Part shown: piece by piece, positions 29,947 through 40,935 of the stretch
How positions within the stretch are numbered: the first letter of the stretch is position 1
Layout of the letters: each line of letters begins with the position of its first letter
DNA from: Ypsolopha sequella
Lineage: Eukaryota; Arthropoda; Insecta; Lepidoptera; Ypsolophidae
Assembly (NCBI GenBank): GCA_934047225.1
Contig: OW203997.1
Location: 1,970,417 to 2,034,416 of the forward strand
DNA: 64,000 nucleotides
Reading direction: 5' to 3'
Notes under the pieces: generated by a model
The model's database searches: none
What the model was told of the DNA's origin: nothing
Seen by the model: only the letters and a program-made list of their open reading frames with translations
Position numbers and translations under genes: made by a program

Positions 29947-30688
29947 TAGGGATTATGATTTCTCGAGGTTTTTTATTTCTCGGGTCTCGAGAATTCTCGA
30001 CCTCGATTTCTCGGGTCATCCCGGGAAATCGAGAAATTTGTATTTATTACTTTATTTTAGTTTAATAAATAAAAATGCCGGTAATGTACATTTTTTTTAC
30101 TAAAAAGAACAAAAATCAACCGTCTCTCAAATTACTTCAATAATAACAGATGTTTTTTAAACAGAAATTGTTAAAAAAACATTACTTACATTATTAAAAA
30201 CAGTTAGTTTTAATCAATAAAATATTATAAGAAATAAAATAATAATGAAACCTTCTGTCTCAAACAAATAATTAGAAATCTCTAAAAACAATCCACATAA
30301 CTTCTTTATGAACTAAAATAAATAGTTAGATACTGCACTCAATCAATCGTAAACGTGTCTATCCACCACTGCGTGCACTATTCGGTCCGAACGCGGTGAG
30401 CGTTGAAATGTAAATGACGCATTAGCGGGACGCGGACGCGGGCATTTGTCAGTATCAAAGGACACCGACAGCCACCTGCCGGCCGCCCTGTCAAAGGATG
30501 CCGCCATCGCGCGGCAAAAGACAAAGAGTCAAAGTTCAAAATTGCCAATATCTAGGTATTTTTTATAGCTTTATTGTAAAATCATAATGTCTCGCTGTCT
30601 CGACTTTTCTCGAGCTGAATTTCTCGAGATCGAGAAAAGTCAAATTCCCGGGAAATCCCGGGACGAGAATTCCCGGGTCAAAACTCTA
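29947..30688. mobile_element. Non-autonomous hAT-like element
   Basis: Ends TAGGGATTATGA (left) and, as reverse complement, TAGAGTTTTGA (right) are flanked by GGTCTGC and GGTCTGAC, an approximate 8-bp target duplication. Both subterminal regions are packed with CTCGAGA and CCCGGGA words (29963-30040 and 30595-30675). Subterminal repeat clusters and 8-bp duplications are hallmarks of hAT transposons. No transposase frame lies in the 742 bp. Confidence 0.65.
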
Positions 30689-30712
30689 GGTCTGACCAAT
30701 GATCGAGAGTAG

Positions 30713-30946
30713 TTTCGCAGCCGGATTGTGAAAAACCCGCCTTTTTCTAATTATAAGAACACTTAAATTTAAAATTCACTCAATAGTTATTCAACAAAAC
30801 CTTATTACTTATGTATTGTGTATGTTGCCATCGCAAAGTTTTTGAAAATTCAAATTTCAAAAATTTTGAATTTAATATATTTTGGAATTAAGTTTTCTGT
30901 TTCGACTAATTAGAAAAAGGCGGGTTTTTCACAATCCGGCTGCGAA
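30713..30946. mobile_element. MITE with GCCGGATTGTG TIRs, copy 2
   Basis: The TIR TTCGCAGCCGGATTGTGAAA is exactly inverted at the right end. The interior matches 6404-6637 (CTTATTACTTATGTATTGTG, CATCGCAAAGTTT). This copy starts only 24 bases after the hAT-like element. Confidence 0.88.
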
Positions 30947-31439
30947 GACGCAAATCAACTTACTCGTTTAGAATTCTTCTCACGCTCTCGTGTGTATCAG
31001 AATATTTTATTATTTAGAAACCCATTTCGTATCTTTATTTCCCGATACGAACCTTGTTGTTAGAAGAATTGTAACGTCAATATGGTTATGTAAATACGCT
31101 ACCTCTCTACCGGTCACCGTAGATACGAATTAAATCGGACCTCGGCCTTTTTGTGACCCGCGGGGCGGGGCGTGATTACAGGCGAACGTGTCGTCACCAG
31201 CAGAAAACATTTGCAAAATAAATTATTTATTTAGCTGACTAAAAACAAGTCGATTTTCACCTGTGTATTGTATAGTGCTCAAAGCAAAAGGCAACGCGTT
31301 TTAATGGAAATACTAAACTAGGCTATAAAGTTAGCAAAGGTAATGTCTTCTGATACATGACTAAGGTTTGAGGTAATCCAAAGATATAATTTTGAAAATA
31401 TATAAAATCCTTTGATCTGTATTAAAAAATTGTATTGTG
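30947..31439. other. No recognisable feature
   Basis: Mixed composition with a GC-rich patch at 31150-31200. No ORF or repeat copy supported. Confidence 0.5.
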
Positions 31440-31855
31440 TGCAACTGTGACATGAAATGTTGAATGAAACATTGGGACACGAGTGCTTGTTTACGAAACA
31501 AACGAAGTGAGTTTCGTTATAATTTTGCCCGAGTGTCCCAATGTGTAATTATGTTCAGTTGCACACAATACTTTATCTACGACCATTAAAACAATTTCAC
31601 GAAAAATTAGAAAAAGAACACTCGTCATGATACTGTCGTGATACTCGTCACGATGGAATTATCAAAAGCGACAAGAGTAAAGACAAACCGTTATTGCTTG
31701 CGATTGGTTCTCTAGCGGTGTTATAATATATATGGCGAATAACAGCGCAGAATTGTGGTGTTATAATGTAATATTATAACATCGGTCAAACAATGTAGGT
31801 ACTTATAATAGCGCTTTTGATATTGCAATTACCTTATTGGCAATAACTGAGTTAT
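31440..31855. repeat. Dispersed repeat family C, copy 2
   Basis: Matches 14291-14770: TTGGGACACGAGTGCTTG, ACACAATACTTTATCTACGA, CAATTTCACGAAAAAT, CGGTGTTATAATATATATGG, ending GCAATTACCTTATTG. The left TIR of the small core is not intact in this copy. Confidence 0.75.
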
Positions 31856-32025
31856 TGCAATATACCGGAGTGAAGTTGGCTGACAAAAATTATCTGACAT
31901 ACAATCCAATCAAATTAAAATGTTCAATTTATGGCAGTAGATAAAAATAGTTATAGATGTAAATAGTATTACAAAAAGAACATGTATGAATGAGGACAAG
32001 AAAAACTTGTCAATATTCGCGGTAG

Positions 32026-32110
32026 CTCCGTCATTAGGATGCCGGAATCAATCTTGAGACCCGGGTTCAAATCCACCGGTCGTATATTTGTATCGGTGAG
32101 TACCTACATA
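32026..32110 (+). mobile_element. tRNA-like SINE head
   Basis: Reads GGTAGCTCCGTCATTAGGAT, GAGACCCGGGTTCAAATCCA (box B-like) and CCGGTCGTATATTTG. The tRNA-like head is joined to an inverted LINE tail rather than the usual body. Confidence 0.5.
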
Positions 32111-32114
32111 CACG

Positions 32115-32220
32115 TTTCCAAGGAGGGTAAACAGAGACTATAGGTTTTCGTCTGCTACGATACTGACACACTTCTTTCGCAATCTTGTCATTCAAGCTCT
32201 TCCATTCTAGGTGCTTTTAA
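32115..32220 (-). pseudogene. LINE C-terminal remnant, inverted
   Basis: The minus strand resembles 15203-15340 (AGAATGGAAGAGCTTGAATG, GAAAGAAGTGTGTCAGTATC, GTAGCAGACGAAAACCTA). It is too degraded for a continuous frame. Confidence 0.55.
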
Positions 32221-33185
32221 TTTTGCTATGCCGTGTGCATTTAACTTGGCAATTATCCGTGAGAGTCAGTGAAAATTATTTTACTTTTGACACAAAAAAT
32301 GAAATTTTGGGCTTGGTTAGTTTTCTCGGCGTCACTATATATCATGGTACATGAGTTTCTTGTTGAGTCTAGTTGATACTTCCTTCGTTTACATTTTGTC
32401 GAAATTCATATCAGTAAATAAGATTAAATTGTAAATATATACGAATACTAGCAATATTCATTTTGTAATTTTAAGTTCATCTAGTAATTAGTCATGTAAG
32501 ATAAAGTTAATTAGTTAAATTGTATATATACATTTTGATCACCTTCTGTATTTTGTTGTAGATAATAGCAATCATCATCACAAGTACGAGTACTTACAGG
32601 ATACCAAATTCCTCGAAATTACTTTTCACTAATACAGTGCTTTGGTTTATGACGTGACATTGGCGGAATTAAATGTGTTAGTCACACACATTATCAGAAG
32701 CCATAAACAAGAAAATAATAATAATAATCTTCCACATAAAACCGATAACCTGACAAGAAGGTATACCGCTATGTTTGTTTCCCGTCCCCATAAAACCGGA
32801 AATCCTAGTTTCCGATCCCCGTATTTAGGGACTTGTTTACTCGTCCGTCTAAATACACAACTAATTCGTATATAAAAGGCGTACCTATAGGCAGGGGTAG
32901 CACAAACTCCAAGTTTGATTAGGTTATCCACGCCGGCAGAGTCGGTGGGACGGAACCTTCCGCTCCATTTAACTGGGCGCCGGAATGAACGTTCCACCGA
33001 CAACTGGGATTTACAGCCACCCTACTGCACTCGGATAACTTACTTCTAGATACTTCGAAGTGCTTCATGTTTCATAGGACCTTAGGAGTGCATTTGTATA
33101 TATGTACGTAGTTCTTACGTACATGCAATATGCATTCGTATCTGGATAAAAACACTTGTACAGTTTCACTATATCTACTCCCATA
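32221..33185. other. No assigned gene; opposing frames at 32642-33003
   Basis: A 118-codon minus-strand frame (32647-33003) and a 77-codon plus frame overlap. The sequence contains CATAAAACCGG twice and GGGGATCGGAAACTAGGATT. No domain is recognisable. It may be a TE terminus or regulatory DNA. The piece at 33149-33172 resembles the MITE end at 7911. Confidence 0.4.
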
Positions 33186-33490
33186 CGGTTTTATAATTAC
33201 CTATATTGTTTAACCGATGTTATAATATGACATTATAACACCACAATTCTGCGCCATGATTGGCCAAAATTATTATAACACCGCCAGAGAACCAATCACA
33301 AGCAATGACGGTCTTTCTTCATTTCTTAAACCACGCTCCTTTATTCTTCTCGCTTCTGGTTGGTCTCATGCATCTACATACTAATTCTATCATGACGAGT
33401 TCTTTATCTCATTTTTCATGAAACTGTTTTTGGTGATCGTAGATAAAGTATTGTGTGCAACTGGACATAATTAGCCAATGTCGTGCTTTC
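33186..33490. repeat. Dispersed repeat family C, copy 3, inverted
   Basis: Reverse complement of 14500-14770 and 31590-31855 (GACATTATAACACCACAATT, GTTGGTCTCATGC, TCATGACGAGT, GATCGTAGATAAAGTATTGT). The small TIR core is only partly present. Confidence 0.72.
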
Positions 33491-34348
33491 CTTGAAGAGG
33501 CAGCCAGACAGTAAAGAAAAAATAAATAAAAATAATATAAACAATGGTAAAATTCAAGAATTTAATTATAAATTTAGTATTATGGTGGGTTCGTAATAAA
33601 ATCCCTACAAGCAGTCAGACTGTTCTTTTTTCAAAAACGAATAAGCACTCCCGTTTGGTAGACTGCAGGTTGGAGTTCCAATAGCGTGGTCGTCGATATC
33701 TTGTAGCGAAGATGGTTTGTGCAGGCCAGGGATCTCAATGGGCAAACTGGACAGCCGAATTCAGGCTCTTCGGCTCAGACTGTGGACCCCGAAAGTGGGG
33801 GAAAGACACTGCACACAACTATTCACTTTAAATAATAAAATACGTTAATAAGTTTACGTAAATAAATAAAGTAATTTAATACGTCCGTTCGTAGCGAAGC
33901 GAAAAAATATTAAGGTGCCGCGGAAAAGGGCACGCACACCTCATCTAATAGTTCGAGCTGGAATGACCGGTCATCGGTTACGGTTAGAGTGGGAGCTGAG
34001 CGAGATCGTGCTCGTGTCACAATGTCTCACATTATGTCACAGTTACACAAAAACAGGTTTTGCCTGATCAAGGAATAAGTAAATTGATATTGTGAAACAG
34101 TATAAGTGTTTTTGAAGTGGATACTTTTAAGTTCGCATCTCGTAAACTGAGGCCTACTTGTAATAAGAAATAAAAAGTACAGTCGTAAAGATAAAAAGTA
34201 TAAGTAGAAAAATACGTTGTTAGTTTTCCTTTCCATGGAGTTTCAAGACCTTATTATTGTATGTAGGCTTTTACTTCGAGGTTCTTCCTGACCAGCACTT
34301 CAACGATTATTCAGATGCAAAATGGGGTTATCTTCCTTCTGTACTGTT
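33491..34348. other. No recognisable gene
   Basis: 33585-33840 is less AT-rich (GTAGCGAAGATGGTTTGTGC, GGACCCCGAAAGTGGGGGAA) and could be a decayed retroelement. No frame is continuous. AAGTGGATACTTTTAAG at 34119-34135 is an isolated match to the AAGTGGATACTT MITE end. Confidence 0.45.
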
Positions 34349-34622
34349 TAGAAAAGGGTAACCAACGGGACCCTGTTACTAAAACGCCGCTGTCCGTCTG
34401 TCACCAGGCTGTATCTCATGAACCGTGATAGTTAGACAGTTGAAATTTTCACAGATGATGTATTTCTGTTGCCGCTATAACAAAAAATACTAAAAAACAG
34501 AATAAAATAAATATTTAAGGGGGCTCCCATACAACAGACATGTTTTTTGGCGTTTTTATAGGTAGGATAATGGTACGGAACGTGCGCGATTTCGACTCGC
34601 ACTTGGCCGTTTTTTTTTTTAA
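34349..34622 (-). repeat. Dispersed repeat family A, short form, inverted
   Basis: Reverse complement of 28838-29106: GGGTAACCAACGGGACCCTG, CCGTCTGTCACCAGGCTGTA, CTCATGAACCGTGATAGTTA and finally CTCGCACTTGGCCGTTTTTT. Confidence 0.87.
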
Positions 34623-34692
34623 TACGAGTGCGTTATCATAAGTATCTATAATTTATAATTATTAATTTTTAACTTTTATATATAATTGTGTA

Positions 34693-34728
34693 ACTGATGC
34701 CGACCACAATTACTGGTCGAAATATATT
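34693..34728 (+). repeat. Hairpin motif with conserved flanks, copy 1
   Basis: ACTGATGC, stem CGACCA, loop CAATTAC, stem TGGTCG, then AAATATATTTT. The same arrangement with a different stem sequence occurs at 44819-44853, and near-identically in both arms of 60882-61076. A TATATATA run lies just downstream (34767-34784). Confidence 0.65.
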
Positions 34729-34885
34729 TTACTACTTACCTATAATTATATTTATTGTGTTTTTATATATATATATATATATATAATTTCTTTAATCGAA
34801 AAAACTCATTAATAACACTGATGTCCGAAATAAATGAAATTAAATATAATATTATTAAAACTCGCGTGAGCTGACATACTAAATT

Positions 34886-35065
34886 ATTATTACATACGGC
34901 TTGAACACTCACGTGTTATTATTGTGCCCGTTTGACAACGACGGTGAACGCCGCGTCTTCGTCCTAAGAACGACACTCGCCTTGATAATGCCGAAATTGT
35001 ATCGGTGAAACGGTTGGCATATAGTCAACAATAATCACACGTGAGTGTTCAAGCCGTGTAATAAT
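34886..35065. mobile_element. MITE with CGGCTTGAACACTCACGTG TIRs
   Basis: The left arm ATTATTACATACGGCTTGAA...CACGTG and the reverse complement of the right arm (ATTATTACACGGCTTGAACA...) match for about 30 bases with a 2-base gap. The 110-base interior is GC-richer (AACGACGGTGAACGCCGCGT). No ORF. Confidence 0.82.
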
Positions 35066-35139
35066 GAAATTAAATATATTTATTTATGTAATGTAGGTAT
35101 ATCAGATACACTTATTCCAGGTCGGTTTTAATGTGATAT

Positions 35140-35425
35140 AATAAAGCTGTGGTAGAACGTTGGCCTCTGAATCTTGAGATTCAGGTTCGATCCCCAGTCG
35201 GGCATGCGCCAATGAGTTTTTCGAAATTTAAGTGCATAGTATTTGTCTTACTTATCACTTATTGAACAGTGAAGGAAAACATCGTAACGAAACCTGCATG
35301 CCCAAAAAAGCGTGTATTTGTGCCCGAAGAACGGCGATAGGGTTCAACACTCATAACGTTGGGACGTAATAGTCGTCGGTGAAATGCGGGTGTACCAAGT
35401 GTGGACGGTGACTTGCATATTTTAC
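35140..35425 (+). mobile_element. tRNA-derived SINE
   Basis: The head AAGCTGTGGTAGAACGTTGG resembles RNA polymerase III box A, and GGTTCGATCCC (35184-35194) matches box B. The body follows: GGGCATGCGCCAATGAGTTT, AGTGAAGGAAAACATCGTAA, GTGCCCGAAGAACGGCGATA, ACGTTGGGACGTAATAGTCG and GACTTGCATATTTTAC. It aligns along its length with 59143-59436. It would be moved by LINE machinery. A functional tRNA is excluded because the head does not fold into a complete cloverleaf. Confidence 0.8.
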
Positions 35426-35700
35426 AGTTCATACTCGGAACACCTCTGACACTCTCCTGAGGATTCATGTTGTGACGATACACATAATATATATATATTT
35501 TTCAAATGAAATAATCTATGTTTTATATAATAAATAATAATATGGGGAAATATAAAAAAAAACATATAAAGGTTAGGTTTACTTAAATTTAATAAAATAA
35601 TACATTTGAATAAAATAAATAATATTATAAATTATATACATATAATAAATATGTAAATAAGTTATAAAATAATAAATATGTAACTAATTTATAATATTAT

Positions 35701-35770
35701 TTATTCCTCCGCCCATTCGATTAGTCTTGCTAAGAAGAAGAGCAAGAAACTTAGCAAGATCATGTCTTTT
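35701..35770 (-). mobile_element. Fragment of LINE 3'UTR
   Basis: CCTCCGCCCATTCGATTAGT, CTTGCTAAGAAGAAG and AGCAAGATCATGTCTTT match the hairpin region of the 3'UTR at 10428-11115 (18875-18935 inverted). It has no tail or ORF. Confidence 0.8.
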
Positions 35771-36714
35771 AATAAAACGACGAACATTCAATATTTTGAT
35801 CCGTTTATTTAAGCTCGGTATGATAAGCATGGAAAAGCCCTCACAGAAAGTGAGCATTCGAGAGAAACTAAGCTAAGGTAATACCAGCGCTGAAAATGTG
35901 GAATGTTTCCACATCCTGCCGGGAACAATAGCCGGGACAATACCCGGGACAATAAGCTAAACCGGCATTGTTGTAACTGTTGAGTGTCCCGCCGGCCGGG
36001 CGCTGAAATGTGGTGCGCCTACTGTTTTGCTTTACGTTACAATTACGTGCCAGTGAGACGGTTATAGCATTATTAGCATAATTACTAAAGGTACTTTCTA
36101 AAGCCTACTCCTCTTTTATGACCAAACCAAAAATATTGAAAAAATGTAATATGAATTATTAACTCTAGGACAACATATGCAACATTTTTCTTGTTCGTAA
36201 CACCAAAACTTCTATATGAAAAATTGTTTTAGCTGAATGGTGTTTTTTGGCTTGAATTCCCTACTGCTCCTAAGCGGCTTGGTTGATTTAATTCATTTAT
36301 GCTTTGATAAATAGATAAACTTGATAGCCATAAATATAACATAGGATTATTCAATCATACAATAACGTCTATGTGAAAAGTATTATTTTCTCCTATTTCG
36401 CCCTATCAAGGACGCAGCACGCGTCGTAACAGCCACCACGAATTATGCGCTGATATGAACGTTATTTCAATGTCGTTTCCGTCGATATTCGTACAGACAA
36501 ACATCGAGCTGCTAATTTGGCGACGGTAATCGCCTTAAAGTTGTCTGTGGTTAGCATAATACTCATATAGTATTAATACCCACTTCATATAATATTAATT
36601 AAGATATTTAACATACTTACACACACTCTCTCATACACACATACACACACTCTTAATTTCAAACTTTTGTACAAATTTTATATGTTATGTCAAAAGCGCA
36701 ACTTAAATGTAAGA
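35771..36714. other. No recognisable gene
   Basis: Includes short CCGGGACAAT repeats and GTGGAATGTTTCCAC at 35898-35960, and a CACACACTCTCTC-type simple repeat near 36621-36650. Nothing coding is supported. Confidence 0.5.
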
Positions 36715-36985
36715 TGGTCCTATGGAAGAGCAGGGGATCTAAAAAGGCCGACTTGGGTGAACCATAAAATGTTTTGAAAGTAGTCAGAGATTTTTCACGC
36801 GTGCAAAAGAGACTGCATTAGAACGGAATCATAATATGATTCATCCAAAGAGGCCTTTTTAGAGGGCCAGGTCTTCCTAACACAGATGTCCCTTTGAACA
36901 TCTAATAGGAGGCCCTGGCCACTAAACATATGTATTCAAATTCTTTGTTGTGCAATAAATAATTTTGATTTTCATTTCATTTTTC
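36715..36985 (+). mobile_element. Probable LINE 3' end
   Basis: GATGGTCCTATGGAAGAGCA, GGCCAGGTCTTCCTAACACA and AGGCCCTGGCCACTAAACAT are followed by GTGCAATAAATAATTTTGAT and a TTTCATTTCATTTTTCATT tail. The layout suggests a non-LTR 3'UTR. No ORF remains. Confidence 0.45.
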
Positions 36986-37033
36986 ATTTTATCTTTTTAT
37001 TTGGTAGTTACTTTAAGGCAAATAAAAGTATAC

Positions 37034-37832
37034 AACCAGTGATGACGTACGGCGCTGAGACATGGTCTCTTACCAAAGGCTTGATCCGCCAATTTAAGGT
37101 CTAGCGGGCTATGCTTGGGATATCTCTGATGGATAAAATCCGAAACGAAGATATCCGTCAGAGATCGAAGGTGACCGACATAGCCTGCCGAATCAGTAAG
37201 TTGAAGTGGCAGTGGACTGGCCATATTTGTCGCTGACGTGATGACTGTTGAGGCCGTAAGGCATTGGAATTGAGACCACGTACAGCAAAGCGCAGCGTAG
37301 GCCACCCTGGTGCCCGCTAGACTGACGATCTGAAGGACGTTGCGGGTGGCGGCTGGATGAGGATGACTATAAGAACCTATGTCCAGCAGTGAATGAATAC
37401 GGGCTGATGGATGGATGAAATAAAAATATATATACAGAATTTTTCGATCTATTTCGGCCCCAATTTAAGGTCTAGCGGGCTATGCTTGGGATATCTCTGA
37501 TGGATAAAATCCGAAACGAAGATATCCGTCAGAGATCGAAGGTGACCGACATAGCCTGCCGAATCAGTAAGTTGAAGTGGCAGTGGACTGGCCATATTTG
37601 TCGCCAACGTGATGACCGTTGGGGCCGTAAGGCAGTGGAATGGAGACCACGTACAGCAAAGCGTAGCGAAGGCCGCCTTCGTGCCCGCTGGACTGATGAT
37701 CTGAAGGACGTTGCGGGTGGCGGCTGGATGAGGATGACTATAAGAACCTATGTCCAGCAGTGAATGAATACGGGCTGATGGATGGATGAAATAAAAATAT
37801 ATATACAGAATTTTTCGATCTATTTCGGCCCC
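37034..37832 (+). pseudogene. LINE C-terminus, tandemly duplicated (371-bp period)
   Basis: The first copy starts PVMTYGAETWSLTKGLIRQF and goes through RAMLGISLMDKIRNEDIRQR, VTDIACRISKLKWQWTGHIC and LKDVAGGGWMRMT, with several stops. The block 37090-37460 is repeated at 37461-37831 with about a dozen differences. The second copy has an open 93-codon frame (37482-37763). Both share a deletion before YVQQ that the copy at 39310-39556 lacks. This is the C-terminal end of an endonuclease/RT LINE; neither copy is functional. Confidence 0.85.
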
Positions 37833-38690
37833 TTAAATGAGAAGTTAAATTGAATAGGCTGAAATATTTTGAAAAATTCTATATCATATTTTATTATTTG
37901 TAAGTGGCCAAAGGGACATGAAGAGATACAATATTATCCAGAGCAAAACGAATTTTAAAACTTCTTCCTGAAATTTCTAATTTGCCAAATTCCTTTATCC
38001 TGCTCACTTGACCCTTGACATTTATATTGCTTCTATTCATTCATTTCTTCATATAAAATAAATATACGAGAAATCTTCCTCATCGCTATACGTAACCGCA
38101 ACCAGAAAACAGTCAAAAATAGTCTGGGCTTCTTTTGTAGAAGTTCTTGGGTTCTTGTAGAGTTTCTTTCTGGGAATTGTTCTATGTTCTGGGAGTTCTT
38201 TTGTATCAAATTGCAACTTTATCGCAGTAAAATTGAAAACCGAAATGCACGAACGCACGCTTCGAAAGTCTCTGCATCCAAACGGTGGGCCGCTTTTTGG
38301 TCGCACGCGGTGGATTCCAAATATTAAATTGTATTAAAATAAAGTAAAACTTTATTGCAGGCACTAGATCCATAGCATAGACAGGGTGTATTAATGAGAA
38401 TAAAACCACATGCTCTACTGATCATACTGATACACTTCCGTACAAACACTTTTGAAACAAAGAGAATTAAAAATTTACTTGCACATATAACTTAAAAAAA
38501 ACCTACGTCATTTCTTACGGGAAAGCGAAAAAAATAATCTATTTCTTTATTTATTGGGAAACAAACAGTTTTCTTATCACACAAATACAATCAAAATTAG
38601 CTAAAACTTAAAACCAAAAACGTTTCCACATAAACCTTAGTAACAAAATTAATACATGTTATATTTTACAACAACAAAAGTAACTATTTA
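37833..38690. other. No recognisable gene
   Basis: Two overlapping minus-strand frames (38049-38306 and 38206-38409) have no motifs. No repeat copy identified. Confidence 0.45.
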
Positions 38691-39036
38691 GTTATTTTCA
38701 ATGCAAGTGCTCGTAAAGGCCCACTTTTTATGTATCAAAACCGAACAGAAAGTCGATTATTTTGCCCTATTGCTTTACAAAAAACAAATTTTTACAATGG
38801 TTGGCTAACCTGCAGCCTTTCCTGTGTACCATAAGTGTTATACTTTTTTTTTCCACTGTTTAACGGCTCTGGATACAGTCCTTTTGAGCTAATCATAATT
38901 TAAAGCTCACAAGATTGTATTTCTTTTATTTCCTCACACTATGCATTAAAAACGTAGTATATACACGGGCGTAAGAGCAATAAATTACTCGGTTACGTAA
39001 TTTATTCCTTTTCGCCCTTGTAGCATAAACTACTAT
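38691..39036. repeat. Dispersed repeat family D, copy 2
   Basis: Reverse complement of 23479-23873 (TCGTAAAGGCCCACTTTTTA, TGGTTGGCTAACCTGCAGCC, CGGGCGTAAGAGCAATAAAT, CCCTTGTAGCATAAACTACT). It lacks the palindromic block found in copy 1. Confidence 0.72.
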
Positions 39037-39309
39037 TAAAAACACACAGCAAGTTACTTAAACTACAGAAACAATGATACGAAAAAAAAGAGACAAAAAC
39101 ATTTGTTAAGTAAATACAAGAAACAGAGCGTATAATTTTAAAACTATTTATTTTTTACAAAAGTGTTAAATAATTTTCCTCTAAATTGACCCAGTGAGAG
39201 AAGCAGTATGTCGAGATCAATAAAGTCTTGCAAAGGTCATAGAAGGAAGATCAGTAGACTATTGTGGTTTCATTATCTGAACACGACATTATTACAGTCT
39301 GTATACTTA

Positions 39310-39556
39310 ACAATCCATCAGCCTGTATTCGTCCACTGCTGGACATAGGCCTCCCCAATATTACGCCACTCTTGGCGGTCCTCAGTCATCCTCATCCAGC
39401 CGCCACCCGCAACGTCCTTCAGATCGTCAGTCCAGCGGGCACGAGGGCGGCCTACGCTGCGCTTTGCTGTACGTGGTCTCCATTCCAATGCCTTATGGCC
39501 CCAACGGTTATCACGTCGGCGACAAATATGGCCAGTCCACTGCCACTTCAACTTAA
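39310..39556 (-). pseudogene. LINE C-terminus, inverted
   Basis: The minus frame is open for 77 codons: KWQWTGHICRRRDNRWGHKA, RPRARWTDDLKDVAGGGWMR, EWRNIGEAYVQQWTNTG*. It belongs to the same family as 37034-37832 and retains the segment deleted there. It is 5'-truncated just upstream at TTGAAGTGGCAG. Confidence 0.85.
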
Positions 39557-39664
39557 CAAATACATAAAAAATCTTATACTTTGCTTAAAAAACCTGCGAG
39601 TACCAAAATCTGGTTAAACTTTAATTCACATAATGATACAAGTAGTGGCTTCCCAAAATATAAA

Positions 39665-39740
39665 CATTTTAGTCTGCCAGTCTCTCACTGCCCACCCCTC
39701 TGGGAGACAAGCGTATGTATGTTATGTATGTATCAGTCTA
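39665..39740 (+). mobile_element. LINE 3'-tail fragment (TATG tail)
   Basis: CACTGCCCACCCCTCTGGGA, GACAAGCGTATGTATGTTAT and GTATGTATC match the terminal part of 11560-11850. Confidence 0.6.
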
Positions 39741-40269
39741 CGAGCAAGTGTAATTACATTCAGTGTACAATTTTCATTTTAATTGCGAAGAGAACTTCCA
39801 AAAAAACAATGTTCACTGAAAATCCTAGCTCTTTGTTCCGTTTTGTATTGTTATGTTGTATATTCTTTTGTATGTATCTCATTGTATGTATCACATTTAT
39901 AAAACATTATGAAAATCATATTTACAATTCTAGATGATTATATTACACATGTCAAAAGAAAGAATTAGCATTTTAATAATCATTAATTGAACAATATCAC
40001 TTATCAATAAGCAAACTAAATAATTTCTTGTTAAATAAAATTATATCTAAATCTTTTATGTCATTTGGAATTGCATTGTAAATTTTAGGTCCCATACAGA
40101 AGGCACTTTTGTGCTTTAAGGCAGTTTTTGTTGACCGAAGAGATAATGCCTGTCTAAATTTTATTATTATTATTATTACAGTACCATGGTGCGACTCGGA
40201 GACCTTAGTAAATAAGTTAGAGTTTGACTTCACAAAAACTGGCGTCTCATAAATGTATAGAGACGGCAA
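39741..40269 (-). pseudogene. LINE ORF C-terminus and 3'UTR
   Basis: The minus frame 40269-39997 ends FRQALSLRSTKTALKHKSAF, CMGPKIYNAIPNDIKDL, FNKKLFSLLIDK*. The FxxxPKIYNxIP pattern and the short terminal helix are typical of Jockey/CR1-like ORF2 C-termini. A stretch of consecutive Ile codons (ATTATTATTATT repeat) shows microsatellite growth inside the frame. The 3'UTR is undefined. Confidence 0.6.
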
Positions 40270-40754
40270 AGTCAGTAAAGGGTGTTGTGAAGAAATTTTT
40301 AGAACGACGACGGCTGTACTAATGAACTGAGAAAAAATTTAGTCACGATATAATTTAAATACCCAAATAAGATAAATAGTCACGGTACTTTTTATCACGT
40401 TTTGGTAGAGATTACATTTAAAAAATGCGAATTAACTGAACTTGACTATTTATGCGAATATTATATTAATAGTAAGATTATTAAGGTATGAAAAAAATAT
40501 TCTTAAAGATTATAATATAACAATTTGCTGAGGAAATTTTCATGTTTTTTTTCCAATATAATATAACTCTTGTTGTGTTTTTATTAAATGATAATTAGAT
40601 ACATGCTTCATACAAATATTTCGAGAAAGACATTTTGATGTTGACAAAAAAAGAGTAAACAGCTCGATATGCTGGGTGTTAATTTGATAGCCTTTTTCTT
40701 TCAAACAGGTTCTTCTTCCCATGAATATGAACAACTTTTACTATGGTAGAGCAC
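40270..40754. other. No recognisable feature
   Basis: AT-rich sequence. No supported ORF or repeat copy. Confidence 0.5.
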
Positions 40755-40935
40755 ACCGTTTTAAGGAATAAGGCTACCATTTTAACACTCTGTATTTAAA
40801 ATTCACATGCAAAAATACCAAATTTCATTGACACATACACAATACAAAGGTAATTAGGGTATTCTGTTTCGATTAATTAGAAAAAAGTGGGTTTTTCACA
40901 ATCCGGCTGCGAAAGCGCTCTTAAATGACATCACT
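40755..40935. mobile_element. MITE with GCCGGATTGTG TIR, partial copy 3
   Basis: The right end CACAATCCGGCTGCGAAAGC and GCTCTTAAATGAC, together with the adjacent GATTAATTAGAAAAAAGTGG, match 6404-6637 and 30713-30946. The left TIR is missing. Confidence 0.75.

Noticed and set aside
32647..33003. 118-codon minus-strand frame
   Set aside because: No motif, opposing frame on the other strand, internal short repeats; kept only as an unassigned stretch.
35140..35215. Functional tRNA gene
   Set aside because: Boxes A and B are present, but the cloverleaf is incomplete and the sequence continues into a repeated SINE body.
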